Shown: positions 1 through 9,219, numbered from the stretch's first letter. The stretch is DNA of 64,000 nucleotides from CAVXHQ01 sp963789535 (GCA_963789535.1 CAWBKU010000004.1:496001-560000); one strand, 5' to 3'. The notes: generated by a model from the letters alone, not told the origin. Program-made: numbers and translations.

Positions 1-259
1 CATCCCCACCCGCGCCGATTTCGGCGACCTGCCGATGGGCCTGCCGCACGTTCAGGAACAGCTCTACACGCCCGTCCTCGACGGCCTCGGCCTGCTCGAC
101 CGCGGCGTCGCCAAGGCGGCACTCGCCCCTGACCCCAAACGCCGCGCGCATCTGCGCAAGGTCCACGCGGATCTGTGCGCCGACTACACCCGGGCGGCGG
201 CCAGGTGCCTGCCGCACCGCGCCTTTCTCACCTCCCTCACTCAGGAAACCGTGTCATGA
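1..259 (+). CDS. C-terminal part of an unidentified protein, truncated by the window edge
   Basis: An open frame enters from the left edge (codons from base 2) and ends at a TGA that overlaps the ATG of the next gene (ATGA, 256-259), so the two genes are almost certainly translated together. About 85 residues are visible, soluble in character, with an Ala/Arg-rich helical tail. I recognise no motif and cannot name the family. Coupling to a GH4 glycosidase suggests a role in the same sugar-utilisation operon, but this is inference from position only. Confidence 0.6.
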   Translation, partial: IPTRADFGDLPMGLPHVQEQLYTPVLDGLGLLDRGVAKAALAPDPKRRAHLRKVHADLCADYTRAAARCLPHRAFLTSLTQETVS

Positions 260-1743
260 CGTTTCGGATCTGCATCATCGGCGCGGGCAGCGTCGGCTTT
301 ACCAAGAAGCTCTGCTCCGACATCCTCAAGGTGCCGGAATTCGCGGGTGTCGAGATCGCGCTGACCGACATCAACGCCCACAACCTCGGGATGATCGAGC
401 AGATCATCCGCCGCATCGTCGACGTGAGCGGCCTGCCCGCGAAAGTGACCGCGACGACCGACCGGCGCGAGGCGCTGACGGGGGCGCGCTATGTGATGAA
501 CTGCGTCCGCATCGGCGGCCTTCCCGCCTTTGCCGACGACATCCGCATCCCGCTGAAATACGGCGTCGACCAATGCGTCGGCGACACGATCTGCGCGGGC
601 GGCATCCTGTACGGCCAGCGCGGGATCGTCGCGATGCTGGACTTCGCGAAGGATATCAAAGAGGTCTGCGCGCCTGACGTCTGGCTGCTGAACTATGCCA
701 ACCCGATGGTGATGATGACCTGGGCCGCCCTCGGCGCAGGCGTGCAGACGGTGGGCCTCTGCCACGGCGTCCAGAACGGCCACCGCCAGATCGCCCATGC
801 CCTGGGCGTGCCGATGGCCGAGGTCGATATCGTCTGTTCGGGCATCAACCACCAGACCTGGTATCTCGACATCCGCCACAAGGGGCGCAAGGTGGCGCAG
901 GAGGAACTGCTCGCGGCGTTCGAGGGGCACAACACCTTCAGCCAGCAGGAAAAGGTGCGGATCGACGTCCTCAAGCGGTTCGGTTTCTACTCGACCGAGA
1001 GCAACGGGCACCTGTCGGAATACCTGCCGTGGTATCGCAAGCGGCCCGACGAGATCATGGACTGGATCTCGACCGACGAGTGGATCCACGGCGAAACCGG
1101 CGGATACCTGCGCTATTCGACCGAGAACCGGAACTGGTTCGAACAGGATTTCCCGACGTTCCTCGAGGAGGCGGGCGTGCCGCTGACCGGCCCGCGCACC
1201 GATGAGCACGCAAGCTGGATCCTCGAGGCCCTCGAGACCGGGCGCCCCTATCGCGGGCATTTCAACGTCCGCAACGGCGGCGTGATCCGCAACCTGCCCG
1301 AGGATTGCATCATCGAAAGCCCCGGCTATGTCGACCGCTTCGGGATCAACATGATCGAGGGGATCACCCTGCCCGATGCCTGTGCCGCGACCTGTTCGGC
1401 CAGCGTGAACGTCCAGCGGATGAGCGTGAAGGCCGCCCTGACCGGCGACGTCACGCTGCTGAAACAGGCGGTGCTGCACGACCCGCTGGTGGGCGCGATC
1501 TGCACGCCGGACGAGGTCTGGCAGATGGTCGACGAGATGCTGGTGGCGCAGGCCGAGTGGCTACCGCAATACGCCCACGCGATCCCCGCGGCGCGCGAGC
1601 GGATGAAGACGCCGAAGGTCAAGACCCGCGACTGGGCCGGGGCCGCCCGCCTCGAGGTGCGTGACGTCGACGCGGTCCGCGCAAGCCGCAAGGCCAAGGC
1701 GGATGCCGAAGGGCACGGGTTGGGCACGAAAGTGATGGGGTAA
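256..1743 (+). CDS. Glycoside hydrolase family 4 (alpha-galactosidase / 6-phospho-glycosidase type)
   Basis: This 495-residue protein matches family 4 glycosidases, cytoplasmic enzymes that cleave glycosides by an NAD- and Mn-dependent oxidation-elimination mechanism. The N-terminus carries a Rossmann nucleotide-binding stretch (IGAGSVGFTKKL, residues 6-17). An NPM motif lies near residue 149. The metal ligands are probably Cys169 in 'LCHGVQNG' and His199 in 'INHQTW'. The ATG at 256 is chosen because it overlaps the previous stop and begins directly with the Rossmann strand; an in-frame ATG at 175 would add a tail encoded inside the upstream gene. Substrate cannot be fixed; members include alpha-galactosidases, alpha-glucosidases and alpha-glucuronidases. 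The GH13 enzyme downstream fits a sugar-uptake region. Confidence 0.9.
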   Translation: MTFRICIIGAGSVGFTKKLCSDILKVPEFAGVEIALTDINAHNLGMIEQIIRRIVDVSGLPAKVTATTDRREALTGARYVMNCVRIGGLPAFADDIRIPLKYGVDQCVGDTICAGGILYGQRGIVAMLDFAKDIKEVCAPDVWLLNYANPMVMMTWAALGAGVQTVGLCHGVQNGHRQIAHALGVPMAEVDIVCSGINHQTWYLDIRHKGRKVAQEELLAAFEGHNTFSQQEKVRIDVLKRFGFYSTESNGHLSEYLPWYRKRPDEIMDWISTDEWIHGETGGYLRYSTENRNWFEQDFPTFLEEAGVPLTGPRTDEHASWILEALETGRPYRGHFNVRNGGVIRNLPEDCIIESPGYVDRFGINMIEGITLPDACAATCSASVNVQRMSVKAALTGDVTLLKQAVLHDPLVGAICTPDEVWQMVDEMLVAQAEWLPQYAHAIPAARERMKTPKVKTRDWAGAARLEVRDVDAVRASRKAKADAEGHGLGTKVMG

Positions 1744-1819
1744 AGCGGCGCGACCGCCGTTCATGCGACGCATGAGCTTCGCGTGCCAAGCACCTGAGAC
1801 GCATTAGGAAAAGGAGATT

Positions 1820-1895
<76 letters not shown>

Positions 1896-1901
1896 GGTGT
1901 G

Positions 1902-1919
1902 CCGCCGTTCCGGCGGCGA
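1902..1919. terminator. GC hairpin between the TIGR02300 gene and tRNA-Ala
   Basis: The bases form a perfect short hairpin (GCCGCC, loop GTTCC, GGCGGC) just upstream of the tRNA on its own strand. It lies downstream of the minus-strand gene at 2036-2374. It has no U-tract, so a terminator or attenuator role is tentative. Confidence 0.35.
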
Positions 1920-2035
1920 TAACGACAGAGCTTCGGCCTGCCGAGGCCGTCTGCGGCCTGCCGCTCTCTAAGCGGCGGTCGGGGCGAGATCAAGGGAAAA
2001 AAGCGCCCCCGATTCCCGCCCGGCCACGTCACGAA

Positions 2036-2374
2036 TCAGGTGTCGTCCTCGACCGCCACGTCCTTGAGGTCGTCGAACGAGACGTCGTCGTCGTCGTCGT
2101 CATCATCCTCGAGGACGTCGTCGCCGACATCGACGTCGTCATCCTCCTCGTCGTCGTCGAGCAGGATGTCCTCGCCCTCGGTCTCGGCCTCCTTGACCTT
2201 GGCCTTCTTGGTCTGCGCGTCCTCGGCATCGGCGACCATGGTGCGCGCCTTGCCGGTATCGAGCGTCACGACCTCGCCCGTATAGGGGCTGACGATCGGA
2301 TTGGCGTTGAGGTCGTAAAAGCGTTTGCCGGTGGTCGGGCAAACCCGCTTGGTTCCCCATTCTTCCTTGGGCAT
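2036..2374 (-). CDS. TIGR02300 family protein (FYDLN motif, acidic tail)
   Basis: This 112-residue protein has the alphaproteobacterial TIGR02300 signature: an N-terminal 'KRVCPTTGKRFYDLN' segment (about residues 8-22), a 'SPYTGEVV' stretch, then a very acidic C-terminal half made almost only of Asp and Glu from about residue 68. Function is unknown across the family. The start at 2374 has a good ribosome-binding site (AGGAAAGGGA, 6 bases upstream). An in-frame ATG further upstream at 2488 would add an unrelated Arg/Pro-rich extension and is rejected. Confidence 0.92.
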   Translation of the reverse strand: MPKEEWGTKRVCPTTGKRFYDLNANPIVSPYTGEVVTLDTGKARTMVADAEDAQTKKAKVKEAETEGEDILLDDDEEDDDVDVGDDVLEDDDDDDDDVSFDDLKDVAVEDDT

Positions 2375-2511
2375 GATGTCCCTTTCCTGTGGCCCTGCAT
2401 CGGCGAGCGGCGTCGACGGCAGGTGCGTGGATGTCGGTGGCCTTGCGGCGCATCGGCGTCCCCTGCCATATGCCTCGGGTGGTGTCAAAGGCTTTGCCGG
2501 TCGAGAGGCGG

Positions 2512-3210
2512 ATGCGGGGGCGGATGGAGCGGATCACGGTGGGCGGGACGCTGGAGGTGGCGGTGCGGCGCTCGGTGCGGGCGCGGCGGCTGACGCTGCG
2601 CGTCTCGCGCCAGAGCGGGGCGGTGACGCTGACCCTGCCGCGCCGCACGCCGCTGCGCGAGGGGGCGGCCTTCGCGCAGAGCCGCGAGGGCTGGATCCGG
2701 GCGCAACTGCACGGCCTCGTCCCGGTGCAGGCCCTGACCTTCGGGACCACGATCCCGTTCCGGGGCGAGGCGGTGACGCTGACCCCCGCAAAGGTCCGCG
2801 CCCCGCGCCTCGACGGTGCCGCGCTGCTGGTCCCGGACGATCCCGACCGCCTCGCCGCGCGGGTCCGCGCCTTCGCCCGCACGCAGGCACGCGGCGAACT
2901 GGCCCTTGCCTGCGACCATTACGCCCGCGTCCTCGGGCGCCCCTACGGCAGGCTGACGCTGCGCGATACGCGCTCGCGCTGGGGCTCCTGCTCCAGCCGC
3001 GGCGACCTGATGTTCTCGTGGCGCCTGATCCTCGCCCCGCCGGCCATCCTCGACTACGTCGCCGCCCACGAGGTCGCGCATCTGGCCGAGATGAACCACG
3101 CGCCGGAATTCTGGGCGGTCTGCGCGCGGCTGTTCCCGGATCACAAGCGTGCCCGCGCGTGGCTGCGCCGCGAGGGCGACGCGCTGCACCGGATCGCCTT
3201 CGACGGCTGA
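2512..3210 (+). CDS. YgjP-like metallopeptidase (DUF45 / SprT-like M48 hydrolase)
   Basis: A putative zinc metallohydrolase of the YgjP/DUF45 family, about 232 residues. The C-terminal half holds 'HEVAHLAEMNHAPEFW', in which HEVAH supplies two zinc ligands and the catalytic Glu and the later His is the expected third ligand. It is preceded by the family-typical 'SRWGSCSSRG' segment. The N-terminus is rich in Arg and beta-strand-like. Start choice is uncertain: ATG 2512 follows GAGAGG, while ATGs at 2470 and 2524 are alternatives. It ends with TGATG overlapping the regulator that follows. The physiological substrate is unknown. Confidence 0.85.
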   Translation: MRGRMERITVGGTLEVAVRRSVRARRLTLRVSRQSGAVTLTLPRRTPLREGAAFAQSREGWIRAQLHGLVPVQALTFGTTIPFRGEAVTLTPAKVRAPRLDGAALLVPDDPDRLAARVRAFARTQARGELALACDHYARVLGRPYGRLTLRDTRSRWGSCSSRGDLMFSWRLILAPPAILDYVAAHEVAHLAEMNHAPEFWAVCARLFPDHKRARAWLRREGDALHRIAFDG

Positions 3211-3905
3211 TGCTTGCCCCGGCGCGCCCCCTGTGGTCGGGTCGCGCGATGCGCCCCCCTGTTCCCCTCCGCGCGCCCGACGCCACCGGCACCGCGCACG
3301 ACCGCCTCTATCGCGGCCTGCGCGCGCGGATCATGCACGGCGAGCTGGCGCCGGGCCAAGCCCTCACGCTGCGCGGCCTCGGCGCCGAATACGGCGTGTC
3401 GATGACGCCCGCGCGCGAGGCGATGCGCAGGCTCGTCGCCGAAGGGGCGCTGACGCTCTCGGCCTCGGGCCGGGTGTCGACGCCGCTGCTGTCGAGCGAG
3501 CGGATCGAGGAACTGGCCTCGCTTCGCGCCCTCCTCGAACCCGAGCTTGCCAGCCGCGCCCTGCCGCGCGCGCATATGGCGCTGATCGAACGGCTCGAGG
3601 CGATCAATACGGCCCTCGCGCAGACGATCCCGCGCCAGGATGCCGTGGGCTATATCCGCCTCAACCTCGAATTCCACCGCACCCTCTATCTGCGCGCGCA
3701 GGCGCCCGCGATGCTGGCGATGACCGAGACGGCCTGGCTGCAACTTGGACCGACGATGAGCGCGCTCTACGGCCGTCTGACCCGCACCGGCCCGCCTGCC
3801 GGGCACCGGATGATCCTTGCCGCCTTGCGCGCGGGCGACGAACCGGGCCTGCGGCTGGCGGTGCGCCTCGATGCGACACAGGGGCTGCGTCTGTTGAAGG
3901 CGTGA
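3210..3905 (+). CDS. GntR family transcriptional regulator, FCD subfamily
   Basis: A one-component repressor or activator of about 231 residues. An N-terminal winged helix ('LYRGLRARIMHGELAPGQAL' then 'GVSMTPAREAMRRL') is followed by an all-helical FCD effector domain with the expected 'FHRTLYLRAQAP' segment. The start at 3210 overlaps the upstream stop (TGATG), implying coupling; ATG 3249 is an equally plausible start because FCD proteins usually begin about 15 residues before the helix-turn-helix. Its position before the alpha-glucosidase gene (74-bp gap) makes regulation of sugar genes possible. No operator was identified. Confidence 0.88.
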   Translation: MLAPARPLWSGRAMRPPVPLRAPDATGTAHDRLYRGLRARIMHGELAPGQALTLRGLGAEYGVSMTPAREAMRRLVAEGALTLSASGRVSTPLLSSERIEELASLRALLEPELASRALPRAHMALIERLEAINTALAQTIPRQDAVGYIRLNLEFHRTLYLRAQAPAMLAMTETAWLQLGPTMSALYGRLTRTGPPAGHRMILAALRAGDEPGLRLAVRLDATQGLRLLKA

Positions 3906-3979
3906 CGGATTTCCGCTGGCGCCGCGACGAAAGGGCCGCTAGGGGCGACCGGACCCTGCCCTGACGAACCGAGGCCGAC

Positions 3980-5629
3980 ATGAGCAAGAGAGAATGGTGG
4001 CGCGACGCGGTGATCTATCAGATCTACCCGCGCTCGTTCCAGGACACGACAGGCAACGGCATGGGCGACCTGCCGGGGATAACGCAGCGTCTGGAGCATG
4101 TCGCGGCCCTTGGCGCCGATGCGATCTGGCTCTCGCCGTTCTTTACCTCGCCGGACCGTGACATGGGCTATGACGTATCCGATTACACCGGCGTATCAGA
4201 GCTTTACGGCACCATCGAGAATTTCGACGCGCTGGTGCAGCATGCCCATGACCTCGGCCTGCGGGTCATCATCGACCAGGTGCTGTCGCATTCGAGCGAC
4301 CGGCACCCGTGGTTCGAGCAGTCGCGGACCAGCCGCGACAACGCGCGCGCCGACTGGTACGTCTGGGCCGATCCGAAACCGGACGGCAGCCCGCCGAACA
4401 ACTGGCTGTCGGTCTTCGGCGGGTCCGCCTGGGCGTTCGATCCGCGGCGGCGGCAGTATTACCTGCACAACTTCCTGACCGAGCAGCCGGATCTGAACTT
4501 CCACACCCCCGCCGTCGTGCAGGCTCATCTGGAGTCCATGCGGTTCTGGCTCGACCGGGGCGTGGACGGGTTCCGCCTCGATACGGTGAACTTCTTCGTT
4601 CACGACGCCGCCCTGCGTGACAACCCGCCGTCGGACTGGGCCGCGCGCGGCGATGGCCGTTTCCCGACCAATCCCTACGAGGCGCAGGACCAGCGCCACT
4701 CCAAGACGCAACCCGAAAACCTCGGCGTCCTCGCGGCGATGCGCGCGCTCTGCAACGAATACGACGACCGGATGATGGTCGGCGAGGTCGGCGAGATGGG
4801 GCGGCGGCAGGTCGAGATCATGGGCGAATACACGTCTGGCGATGCGCACCTGCACATGGCCTATTCCTTTGCGCTGCTGAGCCACGACACCACGCCCGGG
4901 CACTTCCGCGAGGTGATCGGCACGTTCCTCGGGGTGGCCCCTGACGGCTGGCCCTGCTGGTCGTTCTCGAACCACGACGTGACGCGGCACGTCACCCGCT
5001 GGACGCCCGAGGGGGGCGATACCGACGCCGTGGCCAAACAGGCGATTGCGCTGCTGACATCGCTGCCCGGCACCTTGGGCATCTATCAGGGCGAGGAACT
5101 CGGGCAGACCGAGACCGACATCCTGTTCGAGGAATTGCAGGACACCGCCAACATCGCCTTCTGGCCCGAATACAAGGGGCGCGACGGCTGCCGGACGCCG
5201 ATGGTCTGGGAGGCGGACGCGCCCAACGCCGGCTTTTCGGACGCGGCACCCTGGCTGCCCGTCAAGGCGCCACAGGCCGCGCGCGCGGTCGACACGCAAC
5301 AGGGGCGGAACGACAGCGTGCTGGCGCATTATCGCGCGGCCCTCGCACATCGCAAGGCATGCCTGCCGCTGACGCGCGGCGAGACCGCGATGCCGATCCT
5401 GCCCGATCCGCTTCTGGCGGTCGAGCGGCGCCACGAGGGCACCACCGTCACCGCACTGTTCAACCTGTCGGACGTTCCGCAACGCCTCGCCTATACCGGC
5501 ACGGCCGCGACGCAGGGACCGCAGAACGGCACCCTCCTGCCCGGCACCATCGATCTGCCGGCGCATGGCTATGTCACCCTGACCGGCACCGCAGCGCTGA
5601 CGTTCGGCGCCGTCACGCCGGGTGCCTGA
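3980..5629 (+). CDS. GH13 alpha-glucosidase / oligo-1,6-glucosidase
   Basis: This 549-residue cytoplasmic alpha-amylase-superfamily enzyme hydrolyses alpha-glucosidic bonds of short oligosaccharides. All four GH13 conserved regions are present: region I 'DQVLSH' (D99-H104), region II 'GFRLDTVNFF' with nucleophile D201, region III 'VGEVGE' with acid/base E269, and region IV 'SNHDVTRH' with D333. Region I has Ser where many relatives have Asn (DxxxNH). The N-terminal 'AVIYQIYPRSFQD' start is typical of the family. The start ATG is preceded by CGAGGC. It opens a plus-strand run of carbohydrate genes to 7790. Confidence 0.94.
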   Translation: MSKREWWRDAVIYQIYPRSFQDTTGNGMGDLPGITQRLEHVAALGADAIWLSPFFTSPDRDMGYDVSDYTGVSELYGTIENFDALVQHAHDLGLRVIIDQVLSHSSDRHPWFEQSRTSRDNARADWYVWADPKPDGSPPNNWLSVFGGSAWAFDPRRRQYYLHNFLTEQPDLNFHTPAVVQAHLESMRFWLDRGVDGFRLDTVNFFVHDAALRDNPPSDWAARGDGRFPTNPYEAQDQRHSKTQPENLGVLAAMRALCNEYDDRMMVGEVGEMGRRQVEIMGEYTSGDAHLHMAYSFALLSHDTTPGHFREVIGTFLGVAPDGWPCWSFSNHDVTRHVTRWTPEGGDTDAVAKQAIALLTSLPGTLGIYQGEELGQTETDILFEELQDTANIAFWPEYKGRDGCRTPMVWEADAPNAGFSDAAPWLPVKAPQAARAVDTQQGRNDSVLAHYRAALAHRKACLPLTRGETAMPILPDPLLAVERRHEGTTVTALFNLSDVPQRLAYTGTAATQGPQNGTLLPGTIDLPAHGYVTLTGTAALTFGAVTPGA

Positions 5630-5686
5630 CCCCCTTTTCAGTCGCGAGGGTGCCGGATAGCGTCGGCGCGACAGCAGGGGGGGATC

Positions 5687-6893
5687 ATGGCGCAGGCACC
5701 GCAGCATGGCAGCTACGACGTGGTCATCGTCGGCGGCGCGATGGTCGGCTCTTCCGTCGCGTGGTGGACCGCGCGGAACCCCGATTTCACGGGCCGCATC
5801 CTCGTCGTCGAGCGCGACCCCACCTATGCCCATGCCGCCACCAGCCACACCAATTCCTGCATCCGGCAACAGTTCTCGTCCGAGGCGAACATCCGGATGT
5901 CGCAGTTCGGGGCCGCGTTCATCCATGGCTTTCGGGACTGGATGGACGACGACACGGCGCCGGACCTGCGGATCCACAGCTTCGGCTACCTCTACCTCGC
6001 GGCGACGCCCGCGTTCCGCGATATCCTGAGCCAGAACGTCGCCGCCCAGAACGCCCTCGGCGCCGCGACGCGGATGATGACGCGTGCCGACATCGCCGCC
6101 GCCTATCCGTTCTATCACCTCGACGACATCGTCGGCGGCGCGCACAATACCGTCGACGAGGGCTATTTCGACGGCGGCACGATCTTCGACTGGTTCCGCC
6201 GCAAGGCACGGGTGCTGGGCGCCGACTACGTGCAGGACGCGGTCACGGGCCTCGATATGGACGGCGCGCGCGTCACCCACGTCCGCCTTGCCGTCGGGCG
6301 CGCGGATCGCCTGCGGCACGCTGGTCAATGCCGCGGGCACGGGCGCCGCCGCCGTCGCCGCGATGGCGGGCCTTGCGCTGCCGGTCGAGCCGCGCCGCCG
6401 CTATACCTTCGTCTTCGAGGCCGAAACGCGCCTGCCGCGCGACCTGCCGCTGACCATCGACCCCTCGGGCGTGCACGTTCGCACCGACGGGCAGTATTAC
6501 ATGGCGGGCGGTGCGGCGAACGCGGCTGAGGAACACATGGCCTGCGATCCGACAGACTTTACCGTCGACCACACGCTCTTCGAGGAAAAGTTCTGGCCCC
6601 TGCTCGCCCACCGCATCCCGGCGTTCGAGCGGATCAAACTGCGCAACACCTGGGTCGGGCACTACGATTTCAACACGCTGGACCAGAACGCGATCCTCGG
6701 GCCGCACCCGGAGGTCACGAACTTCCTCTTCGCCAACGGCTTTTCCGGCCACGGATTGCAGCAAAGCCCCGCCGTGGGCCGCGGCATCTCCGAACAGATC
6801 GTCTACGGCGACTGGCGCAGCCTCGACCTCTCGTCGCTCGGCTACGCCCGCGTCGCCGCAAACGCGCCGATGCTGGAACGCGCCATCATCTGA
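5687..6893 (+). pseudogene. FAD-dependent oxidoreductase (DAO family), frameshifted
   Basis: The gene encodes a D-amino-acid-oxidase-like flavoprotein of about 401 residues. The N-terminal dinucleotide-binding fold is clear ('VVIVGGAMVGSSVAWW' from residue 12), and the C-terminus has the usual 'NGFSGHGLQQSPAVGR' FAD-contact segment. One extra base near 6293 breaks it: the first frame runs to 6529 as Arg-rich nonsense, while homologous sequence resumes at once in the next frame ('GARIACGTLVNAAGTG'). Removing that single base restores the whole protein, so it is either a recent mutation or a sequencing error. Ribosome-binding site GGGGGG before ATG 5687. Substrate is unknown; neighbours suggest a sugar or amino-sugar derivative. 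Confidence 0.85.
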
Positions 6894-6901
6894 CACCACC
6901 G

Positions 6902-6924
6902 CAGGATGGGATTTCACCCCATCG
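6902..6924. repeat. Dispersed hairpin repeat, family A copy 1
   Basis: The core GATGGG-atttcac-CCCATC forms a stem-loop in the gap after the FAD oxidoreductase gene. Near-identical cores occur at 12852, 42729, 42775 and 49446, with a decayed copy at 22258. This copy has lost one G of the left arm. Confidence 0.8.
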
Positions 6925-6947
6925 TCCCCCGATAGGATCTCCCCCCC

Positions 6948-7790
6948 ATGGCCCGCCATTTCACCAAACTCCTGCTCACCGGCGCCTGCGGCGCGCTGGG
7001 CACGCAACTGCGCCCGATGCTGGCGGGCATCTGTGACGAGTTGCTCTGCGTCGACATCAAGGAGGCCCCCGCCGACCTCGCCCCGAACGAGCGGTTCGTG
7101 CGGGCCGACATGGCGCGCATGGAGGAGGTGCTGCCGCTGCTCGACGGCGTCGAAATGGCAATCCATTTCGCCTCCTTCGTCGACGAGGCCCCGTTCGATG
7201 ACCTTCTCGGCCCCAACTTCGTCGCCGCCTACAACCTGTGGGAGGCGGCATACCGGCACGGCACCCGGCGCATCGTCTATGCCAGTTCGGTCCATGCCGT
7301 CGGCATGTATCCAACCAACGCCGGCATCGACCTCGACGCACCGCACCGGCCCGACACGTTCTATGGCCTGGCGAAGTGCTTCACCGAGGATCTGGCGCGG
7401 ATGTATTGGGAAAAGCGCGGTCTGGAATGCGTGAGCCTGCGCATCTTCTCCTGTCAGGAGAAACCGGCCAACGTCCGCGCGCTCGGCACCTGGCTCAGCT
7501 TCGGCGACCTGTGTCGTCTGGTGCTGTGCGGCCTCGAGGCGCATGTGACCGGATACACCAACATCTTCGGCATCTCGGCCAACACGCGGGCGCCGGTGCG
7601 CAACGACAAGGCGGCGTTCCTCGGCTATGTGCCGCAGGACAACGCCGAGGACTGGGCCGACGACCTGTTCGCGACCGCAGGTCCCGCCGATCCGCAGGAC
7701 GCTGGCCAGATGTGCCTCGGCGGGCCGTTCGCGAGCATACCGCTGGGCGAATCAGGCATCGCCGCGATCCGGCGCATGGGCAAGGCCTAG
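6948..7790 (+). CDS. NAD-dependent epimerase/dehydratase, uronate-dehydrogenase-like
   Basis: This 280-residue extended short-chain dehydrogenase begins with the nucleotide-binding loop 'LTGACGALGTQL' (residues 10-21). It has 'YASSVHAVG' and the active-site 'YGLAK' motif, preceded by the catalytic Ser segment. The arrangement and size resemble bacterial uronate dehydrogenases, which oxidise galacturonate or glucuronate to aldarolactones, but the substrate is not proven by sequence. It follows the FAD oxidoreductase by 54 bp, with a family A hairpin between them. It probably belongs to the same catabolic transcript. Confidence 0.86.
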   Translation: MARHFTKLLLTGACGALGTQLRPMLAGICDELLCVDIKEAPADLAPNERFVRADMARMEEVLPLLDGVEMAIHFASFVDEAPFDDLLGPNFVAAYNLWEAAYRHGTRRIVYASSVHAVGMYPTNAGIDLDAPHRPDTFYGLAKCFTEDLARMYWEKRGLECVSLRIFSCQEKPANVRALGTWLSFGDLCRLVLCGLEAHVTGYTNIFGISANTRAPVRNDKAAFLGYVPQDNAEDWADDLFATAGPADPQDAGQMCLGGPFASIPLGESGIAAIRRMGKA

Positions 7791-7821
7791 GCCGGGCGTC
7801 GCCGCCCGCTGCCCCCCGGGG

Positions 7822-8175
7822 TCAGTTGCGTGAGCCGAATTCGTTCACGTCGAGCGAGAAGTGCGCGTCGTCAGTGATGACCAGCCGCTCTTGCCGGATG
7901 ACATAGCGCAGGCTCTCCATCGCGGCTTCCGGATGGATGACGTTGACGATGTGACCGGCATCGCCGAGATCGAAGATCCGGGTGCGAACCTCCGGACGGC
8001 GGCGATAGTCGCTGCTGATCGGGTTGAACACGAAGGTATATCCCACGATGCGCACGGTCGTCCCGAAGACGGCACGCACGGTCCCCGCGAAATGGCGCCG
8101 CAGATCGTCGGCGAACAGACGGCGGGTCATGATGTGCAGCTTTTCGCCGGGAAGGAGTAAGGCGGTGTCGTCCAT
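7822..8175 (-). CDS. Conserved hypothetical protein, 117 residues
   Basis: A small soluble protein with no family I can name. It has a mixed alpha/beta composition with an Arg-rich N-terminal third ('TRRLFADDLRRHFAG'), a central 'VGYTFVFNP' strand and an acidic C-terminus. Codon usage matches its neighbours, and the frame is closed by a proper stop, supporting a real gene. It is convergent with the epimerase gene and lies downstream of the sensor kinase gene on the same strand, separated by 84 bp. Confidence 0.65.
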   Translation of the reverse strand: MDDTALLLPGEKLHIMTRRLFADDLRRHFAGTVRAVFGTTVRIVGYTFVFNPISSDYRRRPEVRTRIFDLGDAGHIVNVIHPEAAMESLRYVIRQERLVITDDAHFSLDVNEFGSRN

Positions 8176-8259
8176 GGGACCGTCCTGTCGCTGAGTCGGA
8201 TACCGACTACCGGGCAGGCGCGGCGCCTTCGTGGATATTCTGCGGCGATGGCAAGGCGC

Positions 8260-9219
8260 CTAGAACCGTACCACGAACCGCGCGCCGGTGGCGCTGTCCT
8301 CGAGCCCGATCTCGGCGCCATGCGCCTCGAGCATGCGGCGCACGATGGCAAGGCCCATGCCGGTCCCGCCGGCGTCGCGGCGCGTGGTGAAGAACGGATC
8401 GAAGATGCGCCCGGCGTTGCCCGGCGACACGCCCGGCCCGTCGTCCTGCACCTCGAGGCGTCCCGTGCTCGCCCGGATCGTCGCCGACGCCGCGCCCTGT
8501 GCGGCGGCATTGCCCAGCAGGTGATCGAGCACCAGCCGCAGCCCCTCGGACGAGAGCGGCAGGGCCGCGTCCCCCTCGAGCGACAGCCGCAGGGCCGGAT
8601 GATCTCGCCGCAGGTGTCCCAGCATCGGCCCGATCCGCGCCCGGCCCCGGGTCAGCGGCTCCTGTGCGGCGGCCAGCGCGCGCTGCGCGTCGAGGAGCGC
8701 CGACATCCGGTCCGCCGCCTCGTCGATCCGTTCGAGCAGGCGTGTGCGGTCCGCCGCCGACAGATCCGGCTGATCGAGCAGTTCCGCCGCCCCGCGCAGC
8801 ACCGTCAGCGGTGACTTCAACTCATGCGTCGCGTGGTCGGCATAGGACCGCAACACCGCCTCGCGCCCCTGCAACACCCGCCCCATGTCGAGCATCGCCT
8901 GCCCCAGCGCCATCGTTTCCGCCGTGCCGTAATGCGCCAGCGGTTCGACGCCCGCGCCCCGCTTCATCGCCTCGGCCCGCAGGGCGAGTTCGCGCACCGG
9001 GCGCAGGATGATCCGCCAGAGCACGTAGCCGAGGAGCGCCGTGCCCAGCAGCACCAATCCGGCCGCCGGGGCAAGCGCATCGGTCCGGGCGAGGCCCGCC
9101 GGTTGCACGGCGAGGATCGCCAGCACCGGCAGGCATAGCACGAGCGTCAGTGTGCAGGCCACGACCAGCGCCAGAGTGGGGCGCCACTTGGCGCGGATCT
9201 GGCGCGGCGGTTCGCTCAA
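8260..9219 (-). CDS. Two-component sensor histidine kinase
   Basis: An inner-membrane histidine kinase of 319 residues. Two hydrophobic segments (about residues 14-36 and 50-72) bracket a very short periplasmic loop. A linker/HAMP-like stretch, the H-box 'HATHELKSPLTVLRG', and the catalytic ATPase domain with N-box ('HLLGNAAAQG'), 'DDGPGV' and 'GGTGMGLAIVRRML' follow. The start is a TTG at 9219 overlapping the regulator's stop (TTGA); no ATG lies between that stop and the first membrane helix. The tiny periplasmic loop suggests sensing within the membrane or through a partner. Confidence 0.87.
   Translation of the reverse strand: MSEPPRQIRAKWRPTLALVVACTLTLVLCLPVLAILAVQPAGLARTDALAPAAGLVLLGTALLGYVLWRIILRPVRELALRAEAMKRGAGVEPLAHYGTAETMALGQAMLDMGRVLQGREAVLRSYADHATHELKSPLTVLRGAAELLDQPDLSAADRTRLLERIDEAADRMSALLDAQRALAAAQEPLTRGRARIGPMLGHLRRDHPALRLSLEGDAALPLSSEGLRLVLDHLLGNAAAQGAASATIRASTGRLEVQDDGPGVSPGNAGRIFDPFFTTRRDAGGTGMGLAIVRRMLEAHGAEIGLEDSATGARFVVRF

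Noticed and set aside
2040..2285. Ser-rich plus-strand frame over a (cgtcgt)n-like tract
   Set aside because: It is the antisense of the Asp/Glu-rich tail of the TIGR02300 protein, which explains the triplet pattern.
4196..6340. Open frame of 714 codons on the minus strand
   Set aside because: Antisense to the GH13 and FAD oxidoreductase genes, with no recognisable protein feature.
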